From Desulfosarcina widdelii (GTDB taxonomy: Bacteria; Desulfobacterota; Desulfobacteria; Desulfobacterales; Desulfosarcinaceae): 64,000 nucleotides of DNA. The translations under genes and the position numbers were made by a program. Where the stretch lies: positions 5,704,001-5,768,000 of the forward strand of contig NZ_AP021875.1 in NCBI RefSeq assembly GCF_009688965.1. Reading direction: 5' to 3'. The notes under the pieces were generated by a model. That model was not told the origin of the DNA. It made no database searches and saw only the letters and a program-made list of their open reading frames with translations. Positions within the stretch are counted from its first letter, which is position 1. Every line of letters starts with the position of its first letter. Positions 27,523 to 36,573 of this stretch are shown here, piece by piece.

Positions 27523-27798
27523 ATGAATAAGATAGGGCTAATCCAGGCATTGCGAGAGGCCAGCGGGCTGCCTAAAACCGATGTCGAAAAGGTGGTCAAC
27601 CTATTTTTCGATACCCTCGCCAAGGCCCTGGCCAATGGCGAACGCGTCGAAATCCGCGGATTTTTCACCCTGCACGTAAAAGCGTACAAGGCCTTCATCG
27701 GACGTAATCCAAAAACCGGTAAAAAGGTGAAGATCGCATCGAAAAAACTGCCTGTTTTCAAGGCCGGGAAAGCGTTGAAGGAAGAAATGAATCCTTGA
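27523..27798 (+). CDS. HU/IHF-family DNA-binding protein
   Basis: 91 residues from the ATG at 27523; an upstream in-frame ATG at 27502 adds seven residues not typical of the family. MNKIGLIQALREASGLPKTD opens the helical part, then RVEIRGFFTL and the DNA-binding arm GRNPKTGKKVKIASKKLPVFKAGKALK complete the fold. The arm includes the conserved RNPKTG. HU/IHF proteins bend DNA. A second family member at 39229-41921 is broken by IS66, so this copy may be the working one of the two. Confidence 0.9.
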   Translation: MNKIGLIQALREASGLPKTDVEKVVNLFFDTLAKALANGERVEIRGFFTLHVKAYKAFIGRNPKTGKKVKIASKKLPVFKAGKALKEEMNP

Positions 27799-27895
27799 AC
27801 CCTGGCAAATTTAAACGGCGGTTAACTCATGGTTAAAAAAAACGCATGAAAGCAACATTGATAGAATAGGTTAACGATTTCAAAGGAGGTTAACA

Positions 27896-28480
27896 ATGGT
27901 GCAAAGAAAATCAGAAAAGCCGGCCCTTTTAGTGATCGACATGGTAAAGGACAATTTCGATGAAACCAGAAATTTGCCGATTACACCGCTTGCCAAGGCG
28001 GTGATACCCGCCATCAATCGAATGTCAGATTCATTTAGACAACACAATTGGCCAGTGGTCTTTCCTACGGACGCTTTCCATGAGGATGACTTTTTTTTCA
28101 CCGAACGTATGCACCCTCATTCTTTGGCGGGAACTCCCGGGGCCGAGATCGTAACCGATTTAACCTATCTGCCGACAGACTATTGGATGCCAAAACCCGG
28201 CATGTCGGCATTTTTTAAAACGGAGTTGGAGACCTGGCTCTCCAATCGGCAGATAACCCTTTGTGCGTTGGCTGGTATCGCGACCAATTTTTGCGTACTG
28301 ACATCGGCCATGGACGCATTGAGTCACAATTTTAAGGTTGTCATTCTGGAGGATTGCTGCGCAGCTGCTACCGAGGTGATACATCAAAAAACACTTTCCC
28401 TATATCGAAAGCCCCCACTTTTTCCTCTGCTTCGGGTAATGCCATCGACAGATTTTTTATCTGGGTTGAAAATCAGATAA
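27896..28480 (+). CDS. Cysteine hydrolase of the isochorismatase/nicotinamidase family
   Basis: 194 residues, ATG preceded by AAAGGAGG. The family catalytic triad is visible: D15 in LLVIDMVKDNF, the lysine in MPKPGMSAFF and the cysteine in GIATNFCVLTSAMDA. Members hydrolyse nicotinamide, isochorismate or related amides and ethers. The signature HP-x(n)-GT-GAEI (HSLAGTPGAEIV) supports the nicotinamidase-like branch. The terminal residues FLSGLKIR are somewhat unusual, but the fold is complete. No pathway partner is next to it. Confidence 0.85.
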   Translation: MVQRKSEKPALLVIDMVKDNFDETRNLPITPLAKAVIPAINRMSDSFRQHNWPVVFPTDAFHEDDFFFTERMHPHSLAGTPGAEIVTDLTYLPTDYWMPKPGMSAFFKTELETWLSNRQITLCALAGIATNFCVLTSAMDALSHNFKVVILEDCCAAATEVIHQKTLSLYRKPPLFPLLRVMPSTDFLSGLKIR

Positions 28481-28603
28481 CACAAAAAACATGGTCAAAA
28501 AAAAGACCGGGGATTCTCCAAATGAAAATGGTTCTTTTTACCCAATTAAGACGATTTAAAGACGGGGAACGTTCAGTCTTTATCGAATCAAAGGGAGACC
28601 CAA

Positions 28604-29449
28604 ATGACAGTCAAGTTTAACGTCTGTGAAGGACTCAAGTTGGCCGCCGACGTAAAAGGCGCATGGACCGGCCATCCTGTCCTGTTGCTTCACGGGGGCG
28701 GTCAGACCCGGAATGCCTGGAAAGGTACGGGGAGGGTTCTTGCCTACGAGGGATTCTTCAGCGTGGCCGTTGACCTGAGGGGGCATGGGGAGAGCGATTG
28801 GTCGCCGGAGGCCAATTATACCCTGGATGCCTATGCCGCCGACATAGCGGCCATTGTCCGCGCGTTGGGTCGCAAGGTGGCCATTGTCGGCGCGTCTCTT
28901 GGCGGGTTGGCGTCTCTCCACACGATTGGTAAATCACCGGATCTTGAGTGCAGCGCCCTCGTGCTCGTTGACGTCGCCCCCAAGACTCGAGCAACGGGGC
29001 GCCATCGCATCAAAGAATTCATGCGTGCCAACCCCGGCGGGTTCGCGTCTGTTGCGGAAGCTGCGGATTCGGTATCCCAGTATCTTCCGCACCGGCCCCG
29101 GCCTTCCGATCTTTCGGGATTGACCAAAAACCTGCGTCTGAAAAAAGACGGCCGATATTATTGGCACTGGGACCCACGGTTATTCGATGGGGGGCTCACG
29201 GATTCGATAAACGAGGCCCGTGAAGGTTTAGAACTGTCTGCAGCCACAACTTCCGTCCCGTTGCTCCTGGTACGCGGTACCAATAGTGAGATCGTATCCG
29301 AGGAGGATGCGGCAGCATTCAGATCAGTGGCGCCCCAGGCTGAATACGTTGAGGTTCCCAGCGCGCATCACATGGTGGCAGGGGACAATAACGATATTTT
29401 CTCCCGAATCGTTGTCCAGTTCCTTAATCAACATATTGATCGCATTTAA
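28604..29449 (+). CDS. Alpha/beta hydrolase
   Basis: 281 residues. Oxyanion region HGGGQTRNAW (residues 30-39), HGESDWSP in the next loop, nucleophile S98 in GASLGG and a likely catalytic histidine in SAHHMVAGD near the end; the acidic residue is probably in the VRGTNSEIV loop. Such proteins act as esterases, peroxidases or C-C hydrolases, and the substrate cannot be assigned. GGGAG precedes the ATG. The gene is on the same strand as its neighbours without an obvious operon partner. Confidence 0.88.
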   Translation: MTVKFNVCEGLKLAADVKGAWTGHPVLLLHGGGQTRNAWKGTGRVLAYEGFFSVAVDLRGHGESDWSPEANYTLDAYAADIAAIVRALGRKVAIVGASLGGLASLHTIGKSPDLECSALVLVDVAPKTRATGRHRIKEFMRANPGGFASVAEAADSVSQYLPHRPRPSDLSGLTKNLRLKKDGRYYWHWDPRLFDGGLTDSINEAREGLELSAATTSVPLLLVRGTNSEIVSEEDAAAFRSVAPQAEYVEVPSAHHMVAGDNNDIFSRIVVQFLNQHIDRI

Positions 29450-29647
29450 TCATGCGATTGCGAGTCTATTACCCATGACACGCTTGCCTGTAAATAAAAG
29501 CCAATCTAATCAAAGTTGGATTTCATCAGGCGGGTAAGAAGGAAAAATGAATTGAAAATCTGATCGCACAGACAAACAAAAAAATAAAATACAGTCATTT
29601 GAAATCGATTTGCGTTAAGCGACATTTGACCTGCAGAGTTGCATTCC

Positions 29648-30517
29648 ATGCCCAAGAAATCATACATCCACGCCATCTCCCAGAACATGTTAACCATGCC
29701 GATGGAGACAAGATACCATCGGTTTAAGAAGGCAATGGTCCTGGTCAACTACGTGTTCACTACGTTGTTGCATGTTCCCGACGGGTATTGCCGGTGCCCC
29801 GATTGCATGGCGGTAAGGGCGGTTCATCCATATCATGAGAAGGAATTAAGTCGAAATTTTATAAAGCATCCTGAAGGTGATGTCTTTCTATTTTCCTATT
29901 GTGCCACATGCAGAGGTGTTGGGTATATCAGCTGCAAGCAGGCGATTAACCATGTTAAGGGCGGAAAGTATACCGGAGAATATCTGGTATTGCCATGTAT
30001 AACCGCCGAGTTTTCAATTGATGAAATCGGTTCTATCATGTTCTATCTGGTGTTCAATCGCCATTCATATTTAGGGCTTGATTTAGCATTAAAATACGCT
30101 GCAGTTAATAAACTGCAGAAAAAAATAGCAAGCGATTTTATCGCTTATTTTAATCACTATAAATTGGACAGAGATAGACGGAATAATTTCATCAAATATA
30201 ACCTCAAAGAATTACGTGCCATCCTAAAAAAAAGAATCAACACGGGATCGAATACTAATCGATATGATTGTATTCGATGTAACGGTGATCCGTTTGACAT
30301 CATGCATGAATCGGCCTTGGACACGATCGTATTGACGATTTGCGGAAATTGTCGGGGCACCGGGGTTGAGCCTGACAAAGACTCCGTAACGAAGAAGGAA
30401 AAATATATAGTATCGGTTGAGAACCCTGACTATACCGACAAGGAGAGAATGGTCGATAGTTTATTAAACAATGCGTATGTGTATCGTCGATTATTAACTT
30501 TGAGCTTGATCGGATAG
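29648..30517 (+). CDS. Hypothetical protein with two DnaJ-like cysteine pairs
   Basis: About 290 residues; the ATG at 29648 or the TTG at 29639 may be the start, and no strong ribosome binding site separates them. Cysteine motifs are CRCPDC with YCATCRGVG, then later YDCIRCNG with ICGNCRGTG. The CRGxG form recalls the zinc-binding repeats of DnaJ but the rest of the protein does not match a J domain or DnaJ. A helical middle section (ALKYAAVNKLQKKIASDF) separates the pairs. Zinc binding is inferred. Two further small proteins with similar character follow within 1 kb. Confidence 0.6.
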   Translation: MPKKSYIHAISQNMLTMPMETRYHRFKKAMVLVNYVFTTLLHVPDGYCRCPDCMAVRAVHPYHEKELSRNFIKHPEGDVFLFSYCATCRGVGYISCKQAINHVKGGKYTGEYLVLPCITAEFSIDEIGSIMFYLVFNRHSYLGLDLALKYAAVNKLQKKIASDFIAYFNHYKLDRDRRNNFIKYNLKELRAILKKRINTGSNTNRYDCIRCNGDPFDIMHESALDTIVLTICGNCRGTGVEPDKDSVTKKEKYIVSVENPDYTDKERMVDSLLNNAYVYRRLLTLSLIG

Positions 30518-30666
30518 TATCGACGAAGAAAATAAGGTTATACGGATAACGAATAAAATGGTCAATATTAAATGTATTAATGGAACATTCATCCCTGGTT
30601 ACTGCCATGATATTCATTGGTTTATTCAACTGTAAATGAATTACGAGTAATTGATAGGAGAAGAAC

Positions 30667-30849
30667 GTGATACGCTCTGAAGACGATAAACTAAATGAGA
30701 AAAAGATCCTCTGGGAATGTTGGGGATACCCTATCGGAGGCACTGATTTCCCTTTAACCGGTTTGTTAAGAAACCCGATCGCATACTATTTGAAAATCTG
30801 CACAGGCTGGCTAAACCTGATGTCGTTCCACGCAGATGACCGTCGTTAA
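30667..30849 (+). CDS. Small hypothetical protein
   Basis: 60 residues from a GTG with AGGAGAAG upstream. Begins MIRSEDDKLNEKKILWECWG. No family recognised. A weak terminator-like hairpin (CGCCGA...TCGGTG then GGGGCTTTTT) lies 30 bp after its stop, at about 30869-30896, which supports it being the end of a transcript. Confidence 0.4.
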   Translation: MIRSEDDKLNEKKILWECWGYPIGGTDFPLTGLLRNPIAYYLKICTGWLNLMSFHADDRR

Positions 30850-30963
30850 ATAATATGGGCAACACGGTTGTCGCCGATGGATTCGGTGGGGCTTTTTCAT
30901 ATTCTATCCTGCTCTTGCGGTATAGACTACTTTTGACGTTTGCCATTGATGATAGAGGTTATC

Positions 30964-31185
30964 ATGAGCAAGTCGGAAACCATATTCAAAGCGATGATCT
31001 TGTTGAATGAACATGCGACTTTGTTACCCGGAACCTATGAATACCAAGCACTTTCTGATCAGATATCTTTACTTATTGATGAACTGGGGCAGAAAAAGGC
31101 ATTGGAACAAGTGAGGAGAGACAAAGCACTGCTATTGCAATGGCTTGACAAACACCGCCATTGGAATGCTGTTGAACAAATATGA
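30964..31185 (+). CDS. Small hypothetical helical protein
   Basis: 73 residues from the ATG at 30964 (GAGG upstream; an earlier in-frame ATG at 30940 lacks a site). Sequence such as ILLNEHATLLPGTYEYQ and DKALLLQWLDKHRHWNAV suggests an all-helical soluble protein. The family is not recognised. Confidence 0.5.
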   Translation: MSKSETIFKAMILLNEHATLLPGTYEYQALSDQISLLIDELGQKKALEQVRRDKALLLQWLDKHRHWNAVEQI

Positions 31186-31239
31186 AAACCTTATTTGGTA
31201 CCTGAGTAATAGCTTTCGGAAGATCAATGAGATGCGGAG

Positions 31240-31428
31240 ATGGCGATTAAGGCGCAAGCAATTCCCGATATACCCGTACGATGCCTGCAATGTGGCCTGA
31301 GGTTCAAGCCATCAGAAAATAATGGTGCCTGTTGCCCAAATTGCCGGCTATCGGAGATCCTATTAAAAGACGATAGGTCTGCATCTGACAGGATAGAACT
31401 TTCCAATGAGGTCAATAAAAGAGAATAA
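31240..31428 (+). CDS. Small zinc-ribbon-like protein
   Basis: 62 residues with one CxxC pair at CLQCGLRF and another at CCPNCRLS, 14-18 residues apart, as in a zinc ribbon. No strong ribosome binding site. It is similar in style to the larger cysteine-pair protein at 29648-30517, and the three genes may belong together. Confidence 0.5.
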   Translation: MAIKAQAIPDIPVRCLQCGLRFKPSENNGACCPNCRLSEILLKDDRSASDRIELSNEVNKRE

Positions 31429-31496
31429 CCCATCGCTTCCAAAATAAAAACAGCTTTGCCACTTGCCGACCATAATAGTGAAAGGAGAACGCATTG

Positions 31497-32495
31497 ATGA
31501 CTAATCGCGTATGTGAACTTTTGGAGATAAAATATCCTATCATCCAGGCACCCATGAATTGGGTCAGCGGTGCCGAGCTGGTCGCGGCGGTGTCCAATGC
31601 CGGTGGACTTGGCACCCTTGGACCCAATTGCGGCGCCAAGGAGATTACCTCGGATGTCGATTTAACCGGTGAACGAATGCGTGCTCAGATAAAGAAGGTC
31701 AGGCAGCTCTCCAAGGCTCCCTTTGCCGTGAATGTTGTTGTCGGTGTGGGAGAGGATATGAAATACTCGAAGAAAATCGTCGAGGTAATCATTGAAGAAT
31801 CGGTACCGGCGGCCATTGTTTCTGTCGGTCGTCCGGAAATTTATACCGATACACTTAAAGCCGCCGGGATTAAAGTCCTTCACGCGATCTCCACACCTCG
31901 ACACGGCCAGAAAGCCGAAGCCGCCGGAGTGGACGCGGTCATTTGCGAAGGATATGAAGCCGGTGGCCACAAAGGGTTTACGGAACTGACAACACTGACA
32001 TTGACGCCCATGGTTGCCGATAGCGTTGATGTTCCCGTGATTGCCGGCGGTGGTATCGGCGATGCACGTGGTGTCCTTGCGATCATGGCACTGGGGGCCG
32101 ACGGCGTTTACATGGGGACGCGCTTCATGGTTACGCGTGAGTCCGAGAGCCACGCCCATGTCAGGCAGGCCATTGTTGAAAAGAACGATGTGTGCACCGT
32201 TTCGTTGCCCAAGGATTATATGATCGCCAGGGATCTGATCAACGACTTCACCAAGGAATATCTGAGGATGAAGCAGGCCGGCGCAAGCAGTGGTGACCTG
32301 AAAAACTTTCTGAATGAGCATTCCCAATACTATTCTCAGCACCTTGGCAGGGCCGAGGATGCGGAAATCTGCTGTGGCCAGGTCGCCGGGATGATTCATG
32401 GTGAGAAAGGCGCAGGGGAAGTGGTCAAAGAAATTGCAGAAATAATCAACGAAAAATTCGAGGCCTTACGACAACGGTTGAGTGTCTTCCTATGA
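31497..32495 (+). CDS. Nitronate monooxygenase / NAD(P)H-dependent flavin oxidoreductase
   Basis: 332 residues from the ATG at 31497 (AAGGAGA upstream). A TIM-barrel FMN enzyme: KYPIIQAPMNWVSGAELVAAVSNAGGLGTLG at the start, the FMN-phosphate-binding CEGYEAGGHKG, then PVIAGGGIGDARGV and GADGVYMGTRFM. The family includes 2-nitropropane dioxygenase, FabK-type enoyl-ACP reductases and related oxidoreductases. Because both families share these motifs the exact reaction is unclear. It precedes the pantothenate genes by 80 bp, with no known link. Confidence 0.88.
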   Translation: MTNRVCELLEIKYPIIQAPMNWVSGAELVAAVSNAGGLGTLGPNCGAKEITSDVDLTGERMRAQIKKVRQLSKAPFAVNVVVGVGEDMKYSKKIVEVIIEESVPAAIVSVGRPEIYTDTLKAAGIKVLHAISTPRHGQKAEAAGVDAVICEGYEAGGHKGFTELTTLTLTPMVADSVDVPVIAGGGIGDARGVLAIMALGADGVYMGTRFMVTRESESHAHVRQAIVEKNDVCTVSLPKDYMIARDLINDFTKEYLRMKQAGASSGDLKNFLNEHSQYYSQHLGRAEDAEICCGQVAGMIHGEKGAGEVVKEIAEIINEKFEALRQRLSVFL

Positions 32496-32575
32496 ATGCA
32501 TCTACTGGCGCCGCCCCCGCTACCTGGAACACAACCTCATGAATGGTTATTTTAATCAGGAATGGAACAAGTTAA

Positions 32576-33355
32576 ATGAAAATCCTTAATAGTATCAGCG
32601 CCTGGCAGAAATGGCGCAACGCGATACCTCCAACGCAAAGCGTTGGTCTTGTCCCTACCATGGGAGCCCTTCATGCGGGACACCAGTCATTAATCCGCCG
32701 CTGCCGACAGGAAAATGATATCTGCACCATCAGCCTGTTCGTTAACCCCACCCAATTCAATGACCAGGAAGATCTGGCCAACTATCCGAACACCTTTGAA
32801 GCGGACCGGAAGCTGTGTGAAGATGAAGGGGTGGATGCCATTTTCTTCCCCGACTACAACGAACTATATCCTGACGACTATCGTTATCGCGTTTCGGAAA
32901 GTGAAGTCAGCCGCCTGCTTTGCGGCGCCCACCGCCCCGGGCACTTCGATGGAGTGCTCAGCGTGGTCATGAAGCTGTTGAACCTGGCACGACCGGATCG
33001 TGCCTACTTTGGCGAGAAGGATTGGCAGCAACTCCAGTTGGTCAAGGGGATGGTGGAAGCTTTTTTCATGCCCGTGACCATTGTGGGTTGCCCCACGGTT
33101 CGCGATACGGACCAACTGGCCCTGAGTTCGCGCAATTTCCGCCTATCCCAAGTCGATCGCCAAAAAGCCGCCGGATTTCCCAGGATCCTGTCTACCCAGG
33201 CGCCGGCCGAACAGGTGGCCCGTCTGCTTGAAGCGGATGGGTTTGCGGTGGACTATGTCCAGGATTTTAAAGGCCGGCGCTGCGCGGCGATTCATTGCGG
33301 CGAGGTGAGGCTGATCGACAATCTGCCTTTATACGAAAAAGGCGAACACATTTAG
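32576..33355 (+). CDS. panC: Pantothenate synthetase
   Basis: 259 residues. Conserved blocks: LVPTMGALHAGHQSLI (nucleotidyl-transferase HIGH-like motif), SLFVNPTQFN, DAIFFPDYNELYP, HFDGVLSVVMKLLNL, AYFGEKDWQQLQL and DQLALSSRNFRLS (KMSKS-like, with SSRN). It joins pantoate and beta-alanine using ATP. It is about 20 residues shorter than the usual 280, because the C-terminal subdomain is reduced. The start of a complete pantothenate cluster with panD, panE and panB. Confidence 0.93.
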   Translation: MKILNSISAWQKWRNAIPPTQSVGLVPTMGALHAGHQSLIRRCRQENDICTISLFVNPTQFNDQEDLANYPNTFEADRKLCEDEGVDAIFFPDYNELYPDDYRYRVSESEVSRLLCGAHRPGHFDGVLSVVMKLLNLARPDRAYFGEKDWQQLQLVKGMVEAFFMPVTIVGCPTVRDTDQLALSSRNFRLSQVDRQKAAGFPRILSTQAPAEQVARLLEADGFAVDYVQDFKGRRCAAIHCGEVRLIDNLPLYEKGEHI

Positions 33356-33408
33356 TGCCATGAGGATTATCGTTGATATATAAAATGGAATCATAGCGGA
33401 TGGTTACC

Positions 33409-33768
33409 ATGCAGATTGCGATGCTCAAATCCAAACTTCACCGGGCCACGGTCACAGGGTCCGACCTGAATTACGAAGGTTCGATCTCCATCGACAGCGA
33501 ACTCATCGATGCCGCACGCCTCCGGGTAAATGAAAAGGTTGACGTATACAACTGCAATACCGGCGCCCGTTTTTCGACCTATGTGATACCTGGCACCAGC
33601 GGCCAGATCTGCCTCAACGGCGCCGCCGCCCGCTTGGTCCAATCCGGCGACCATGTCATCATCGTCAGTTACGCCCTTGTCGATGAATCCGAGGCCGATG
33701 AGCACCGACCCGTTGTGTTGATCTTGAATCCCGAGAACCGAATCAAGGATCGCACGGATGGACTCTGA
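33409..33768 (+). CDS. panD: Aspartate 1-decarboxylase (pyruvoyl-dependent)
   Basis: 119 residues from the ATG at 33409 (an ATG at 33400 adds three residues). MLKSKLHRATVTGSDLNYEGSI matches PanD, including the self-cleavage pair G24-S25 in the canonical position and the K9-H11 active-site stretch. It makes beta-alanine for PanC. The gene lies 53 bp after panC. Confidence 0.94.
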   Translation: MQIAMLKSKLHRATVTGSDLNYEGSISIDSELIDAARLRVNEKVDVYNCNTGARFSTYVIPGTSGQICLNGAAARLVQSGDHVIIVSYALVDESEADEHRPVVLILNPENRIKDRTDGL

Positions 33769-33833
33769 CAGACAGGTCTTTCGATCGCCAGCTTGGTCAT
33801 ATCTTAACATCCAGAAATAATTGAAGAGCAACG

Positions 33834-34745
33834 ATGAAAATTGCCATGATCGGGGCCGGCGCCATGGGCAGCCTTTTCGGCGCGCTGCTGGCCGAAGCGG
33901 GAGAAACCGTTACACTACTCGACATCAGGAAGGATCATGTGGATTCGATCAACGCCAACGGCCTGATCATCGAAGATGGCTATCAACGCCGTACGGTGAA
34001 AATAACAGCGACAACGGATCCGGATCAAATCGGTATTGTGGACCTGTCATTTGTATTCGTTAAGTCTACCCATACCGCCGATGTTGTCCGAACAGCTGCT
34101 GAACTGTCCGGAAGCGAGGGCTGGGTGCTGACTCTGCAAAATGGTATGGGAAATATTGAGACACTCTCCGAGAGAATTGATCCATTGCGGATCATCGCCG
34201 GTACGACTTCCCACGGTGCCACATTATTGGCGCCGGGGAAAATTCGTCATGCCGGAATCGGAGAAACGGTGATTGGCCCCTGGGAAAAAACAATCATGTT
34301 CGGTGCTAAAATTATTGCCGAGCGATTCAATCAGGCCGGCATTATCACCCGGACGGTTGCCGATGTTCAAAGTATGTTGTGGTCCAAGCTGTTTATCAAT
34401 GTAGGGATTAATGCCATCACCGCCCTGACCGGCATTAGCAACGGGCAGTTACTGGATCTTGAACAGACCCGTCAGATCTCACGTGAGGCGGTCTACGAAG
34501 CCGTGTCGGTCGCTCGCGCCATGGGCATCACTATCCAAGAAGATCCGGTGGAGAAGACGTTCCTGGCAGCAACAGCTACTGCGCATAATCGTTCATCCAT
34601 GGGCCAGGATGTGGATAAACGAAGGCCAACTGAAATTCACGCAATCAATGGATTTATCGTACGCATGGCCCAACAATTAGGTGTTCAAGTCCCGGTCAAC
34701 CGTACCCTGACATCACTCATAGAGACCCTTGAGGCCCACTACTGA
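33834..34745 (+). CDS. panE: 2-dehydropantoate 2-reductase
   Basis: 303 residues. N-terminal Rossmann fold with IAMIGAGAMGSLFGALLAEAG, then FVKSTHTADVV, LTLQNGMGNIE and the C-terminal domain with LWSKLFINVGINAITALT, carrying the catalytic lysine. SSMGQDVDKRRPTEIHAING is the conserved substrate-binding helix with its S/D residues. NADPH-dependent reduction of ketopantoate gives pantoate for PanC. Forms a pathway cluster with its neighbours. Confidence 0.93.
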   Translation: MKIAMIGAGAMGSLFGALLAEAGETVTLLDIRKDHVDSINANGLIIEDGYQRRTVKITATTDPDQIGIVDLSFVFVKSTHTADVVRTAAELSGSEGWVLTLQNGMGNIETLSERIDPLRIIAGTTSHGATLLAPGKIRHAGIGETVIGPWEKTIMFGAKIIAERFNQAGIITRTVADVQSMLWSKLFINVGINAITALTGISNGQLLDLEQTRQISREAVYEAVSVARAMGITIQEDPVEKTFLAATATAHNRSSMGQDVDKRRPTEIHAINGFIVRMAQQLGVQVPVNRTLTSLIETLEAHY

Positions 34746-34900
34746 TACGACCAGCCGAAAATTAATAATGGCAATACATGCGGTCATTAACAGGGCGTAT
34801 GAAACTATCGTGTCTTAGAATATGCAACTCACCCACGGAATGTCAGGCTAAAAGGCATGGGCCTCTATGCCATTATGGTCACCATTTTAGGAGGTAATCG

Positions 34901-35767
34901 ATGACTGTTTCCAAAGTAGGTATTTTGGATATCCTGCAAGCCAAGAAAGAAAGCCGCAAATTGATCATGGTCACTGCCTATGACTACCCTTTCGGACTGA
35001 TGGCCGACGAGGCCGGGGTCGACATGGTTCTCGTTGGGGATTCTCTGGGAATGGTGGTGCTTGGATTAGACAGCACTGTCCAGGTAACGTTGGAAATGAT
35101 GATCCATCACATCAAAGCAGTGGTACGCGGCTGCAAACGGCCGGTGGTCGTGGGCGACATGCCCTTTATGACTTACAACACCGGTATTCGGGATGCTATC
35201 ATCAATGCCGGTCGATTGATGAAAGAGGGCGGCTGCGATGCGGTCAAATTAGAAGGCGGGTCGAATTTTGCTCCGGTGGTGGAGGCAATCGTCAAAGCAG
35301 GAATCCCCGTTCAGGGACACGTCGGTCTAACCCCCCAGACCGCCGGAGCCCTGGGCGGCTTCAAGATGCAGGGCAAAGACGCTGCAGCTGCTCGGAAGAT
35401 CATTGACGACGCCAAGGCTTTGGCAACAGCCGGAGCTTTTTCCATAGTTGTCGAAGCGGTACCCGCACCGCTGGGTCGGCTCATCGCCGAATCGGTGGCC
35501 GTGCCGGTGATTGGCATCGGCGCCGGCGTGGACGTGGATGGACAGGTGCTGGTCACCCATGACATGGTAGGCCTCTTCGATCGCTTCGTACCCAAGTTCG
35601 TCAAGCAGTATACAAGCATTCGTCCCACGATCATCGAAGCTATCAAAACATACGGGGATGAGGTCCGTTCCTCGGAATTTCCAACCTCTTACCATAGTTT
35701 TGGTATGTCTGACGATGCACTGGAAGAACTAAAAAGCAGTTATTGCGGAGTTAGGCGAACCAAATAA
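34901..35767 (+). CDS. panB: 3-methyl-2-oxobutanoate hydroxymethyltransferase
   Basis: 288 residues with the PanB TIM barrel: MVTAYDYPFGLMADEAGVDM, VLVGDSLGMVVLG (Mg-binding Asp), DMPFMTYN, AVKLEGG, VQGHVGLTPQ and VPVIGIGAGVDVDGQVLVTHDM. It makes ketopantoate from 2-oxoisovalerate and methylene-tetrahydrofolate. TTAGGAGG precedes the ATG. With panC, panD and panE upstream, all steps from 2-oxoisovalerate and aspartate to pantothenate are encoded here. Confidence 0.95.
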   Translation: MTVSKVGILDILQAKKESRKLIMVTAYDYPFGLMADEAGVDMVLVGDSLGMVVLGLDSTVQVTLEMMIHHIKAVVRGCKRPVVVGDMPFMTYNTGIRDAIINAGRLMKEGGCDAVKLEGGSNFAPVVEAIVKAGIPVQGHVGLTPQTAGALGGFKMQGKDAAAARKIIDDAKALATAGAFSIVVEAVPAPLGRLIAESVAVPVIGIGAGVDVDGQVLVTHDMVGLFDRFVPKFVKQYTSIRPTIIEAIKTYGDEVRSSEFPTSYHSFGMSDDALEELKSSYCGVRRTK

Positions 35768-35785
35768 TGGATAGCTAAACAAACT

Positions 35786-35896
35786 GAAAATAAGCGCCTG
35801 AGCAAAGAAAAGTTGTTTTCGGTTGTCGAGGTCGCCGGAGCCGTGGGCCAGGAAATCAACGATCAGCTACAGGTGGTGTTATTCGGTACAGGATAA
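35786..35896 (+). pseudogene. Remnant resembling a histidine-kinase H-box region
   Basis: Directly after panB and in the same frame, the sequence NKRLSKEKLFSVVEVAGAVG then QEINDQLQVVL to a stop resembles the dimerisation/phosphoacceptor helix of kinases of the form EAAGAVCHELNQPLQVIL. The histidine position is Q here. It has no start or following ATPase domain, so it is a relic. Confidence 0.4.
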
Positions 35897-35898
35897 TT

Positions 35899-36573
35899 AT
35901 GTATAATTTGGTTCGTGGGCCTCTATTTTGGTTATCCATCGCTGTATTCATCGGTGGAACGATATATCAGGGAGTTAGATTCTTTTTGCTTAGTAAGAAA
36001 GTATCGCCTCCTTATCGGATAGCATTATTGAACCTTGCTAATGGACCGAGGCACCAATCCTTTTTTGGTCGTATTGGTCATTTTCTAAAAATGGGTCAGT
36101 ATACGGTGCTTGGTGTTCATCCGGTAACGATTATCGTCAGTTTGATTTATCACCTATGCTTGGTGTTCACTCCACTATTCCTGATGGGTCACAACGAGCT
36201 GATCAATTTTTCCTTGGGAATGAGCCTGCCTGCCCTAAACGAGAACACCTCCGACATTCTCACGGTTGTCGTATTACTCTGTGCCTCATATTTTTTGACG
36301 CGCCGAATCGTATTTAAAAAGCTTCGTTCAATCAGTTCGTTGACAGACTATACAGTCCTCGCGTTGGCAACGATGCCGTTTCTAACCGGCTATCTGGCGT
36401 ATCATCAGATTTTTAATTATCGCACGATGATGCTATTTCATATAATTTCAGGAGAATTGATGCTTGCCGCGATTCCATTCACGAAGATGGTGCATTTGAT
36501 CTTTTTCGTATTCAATCGGTTTTTTGTGATCAACGAACACACTTTGGGCCAAGGAAGCCGTGTCTGGTCTTGA
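35899..36573 (+). CDS. NarI/TmcC-like membrane cytochrome b subunit
   Basis: 224 residues with about five membrane spans, the first at residues 6-28. It resembles the gamma subunit of respiratory nitrate reductase and the related cytochrome b partners of HdrE/DsrM/TmcC complexes. Histidines in helices (GVHPVTIIVSLIYHLCL and MMLFHIISGELMLAA) are heme-ligand candidates. Four bases of its end overlap the start of the Fe-S protein. A quinone-linked membrane role is likely. Confidence 0.75.
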   Translation: MYNLVRGPLFWLSIAVFIGGTIYQGVRFFLLSKKVSPPYRIALLNLANGPRHQSFFGRIGHFLKMGQYTVLGVHPVTIIVSLIYHLCLVFTPLFLMGHNELINFSLGMSLPALNENTSDILTVVVLLCASYFLTRRIVFKKLRSISSLTDYTVLALATMPFLTGYLAYHQIFNYRTMMLFHIISGELMLAAIPFTKMVHLIFFVFNRFFVINEHTLGQGSRVWS

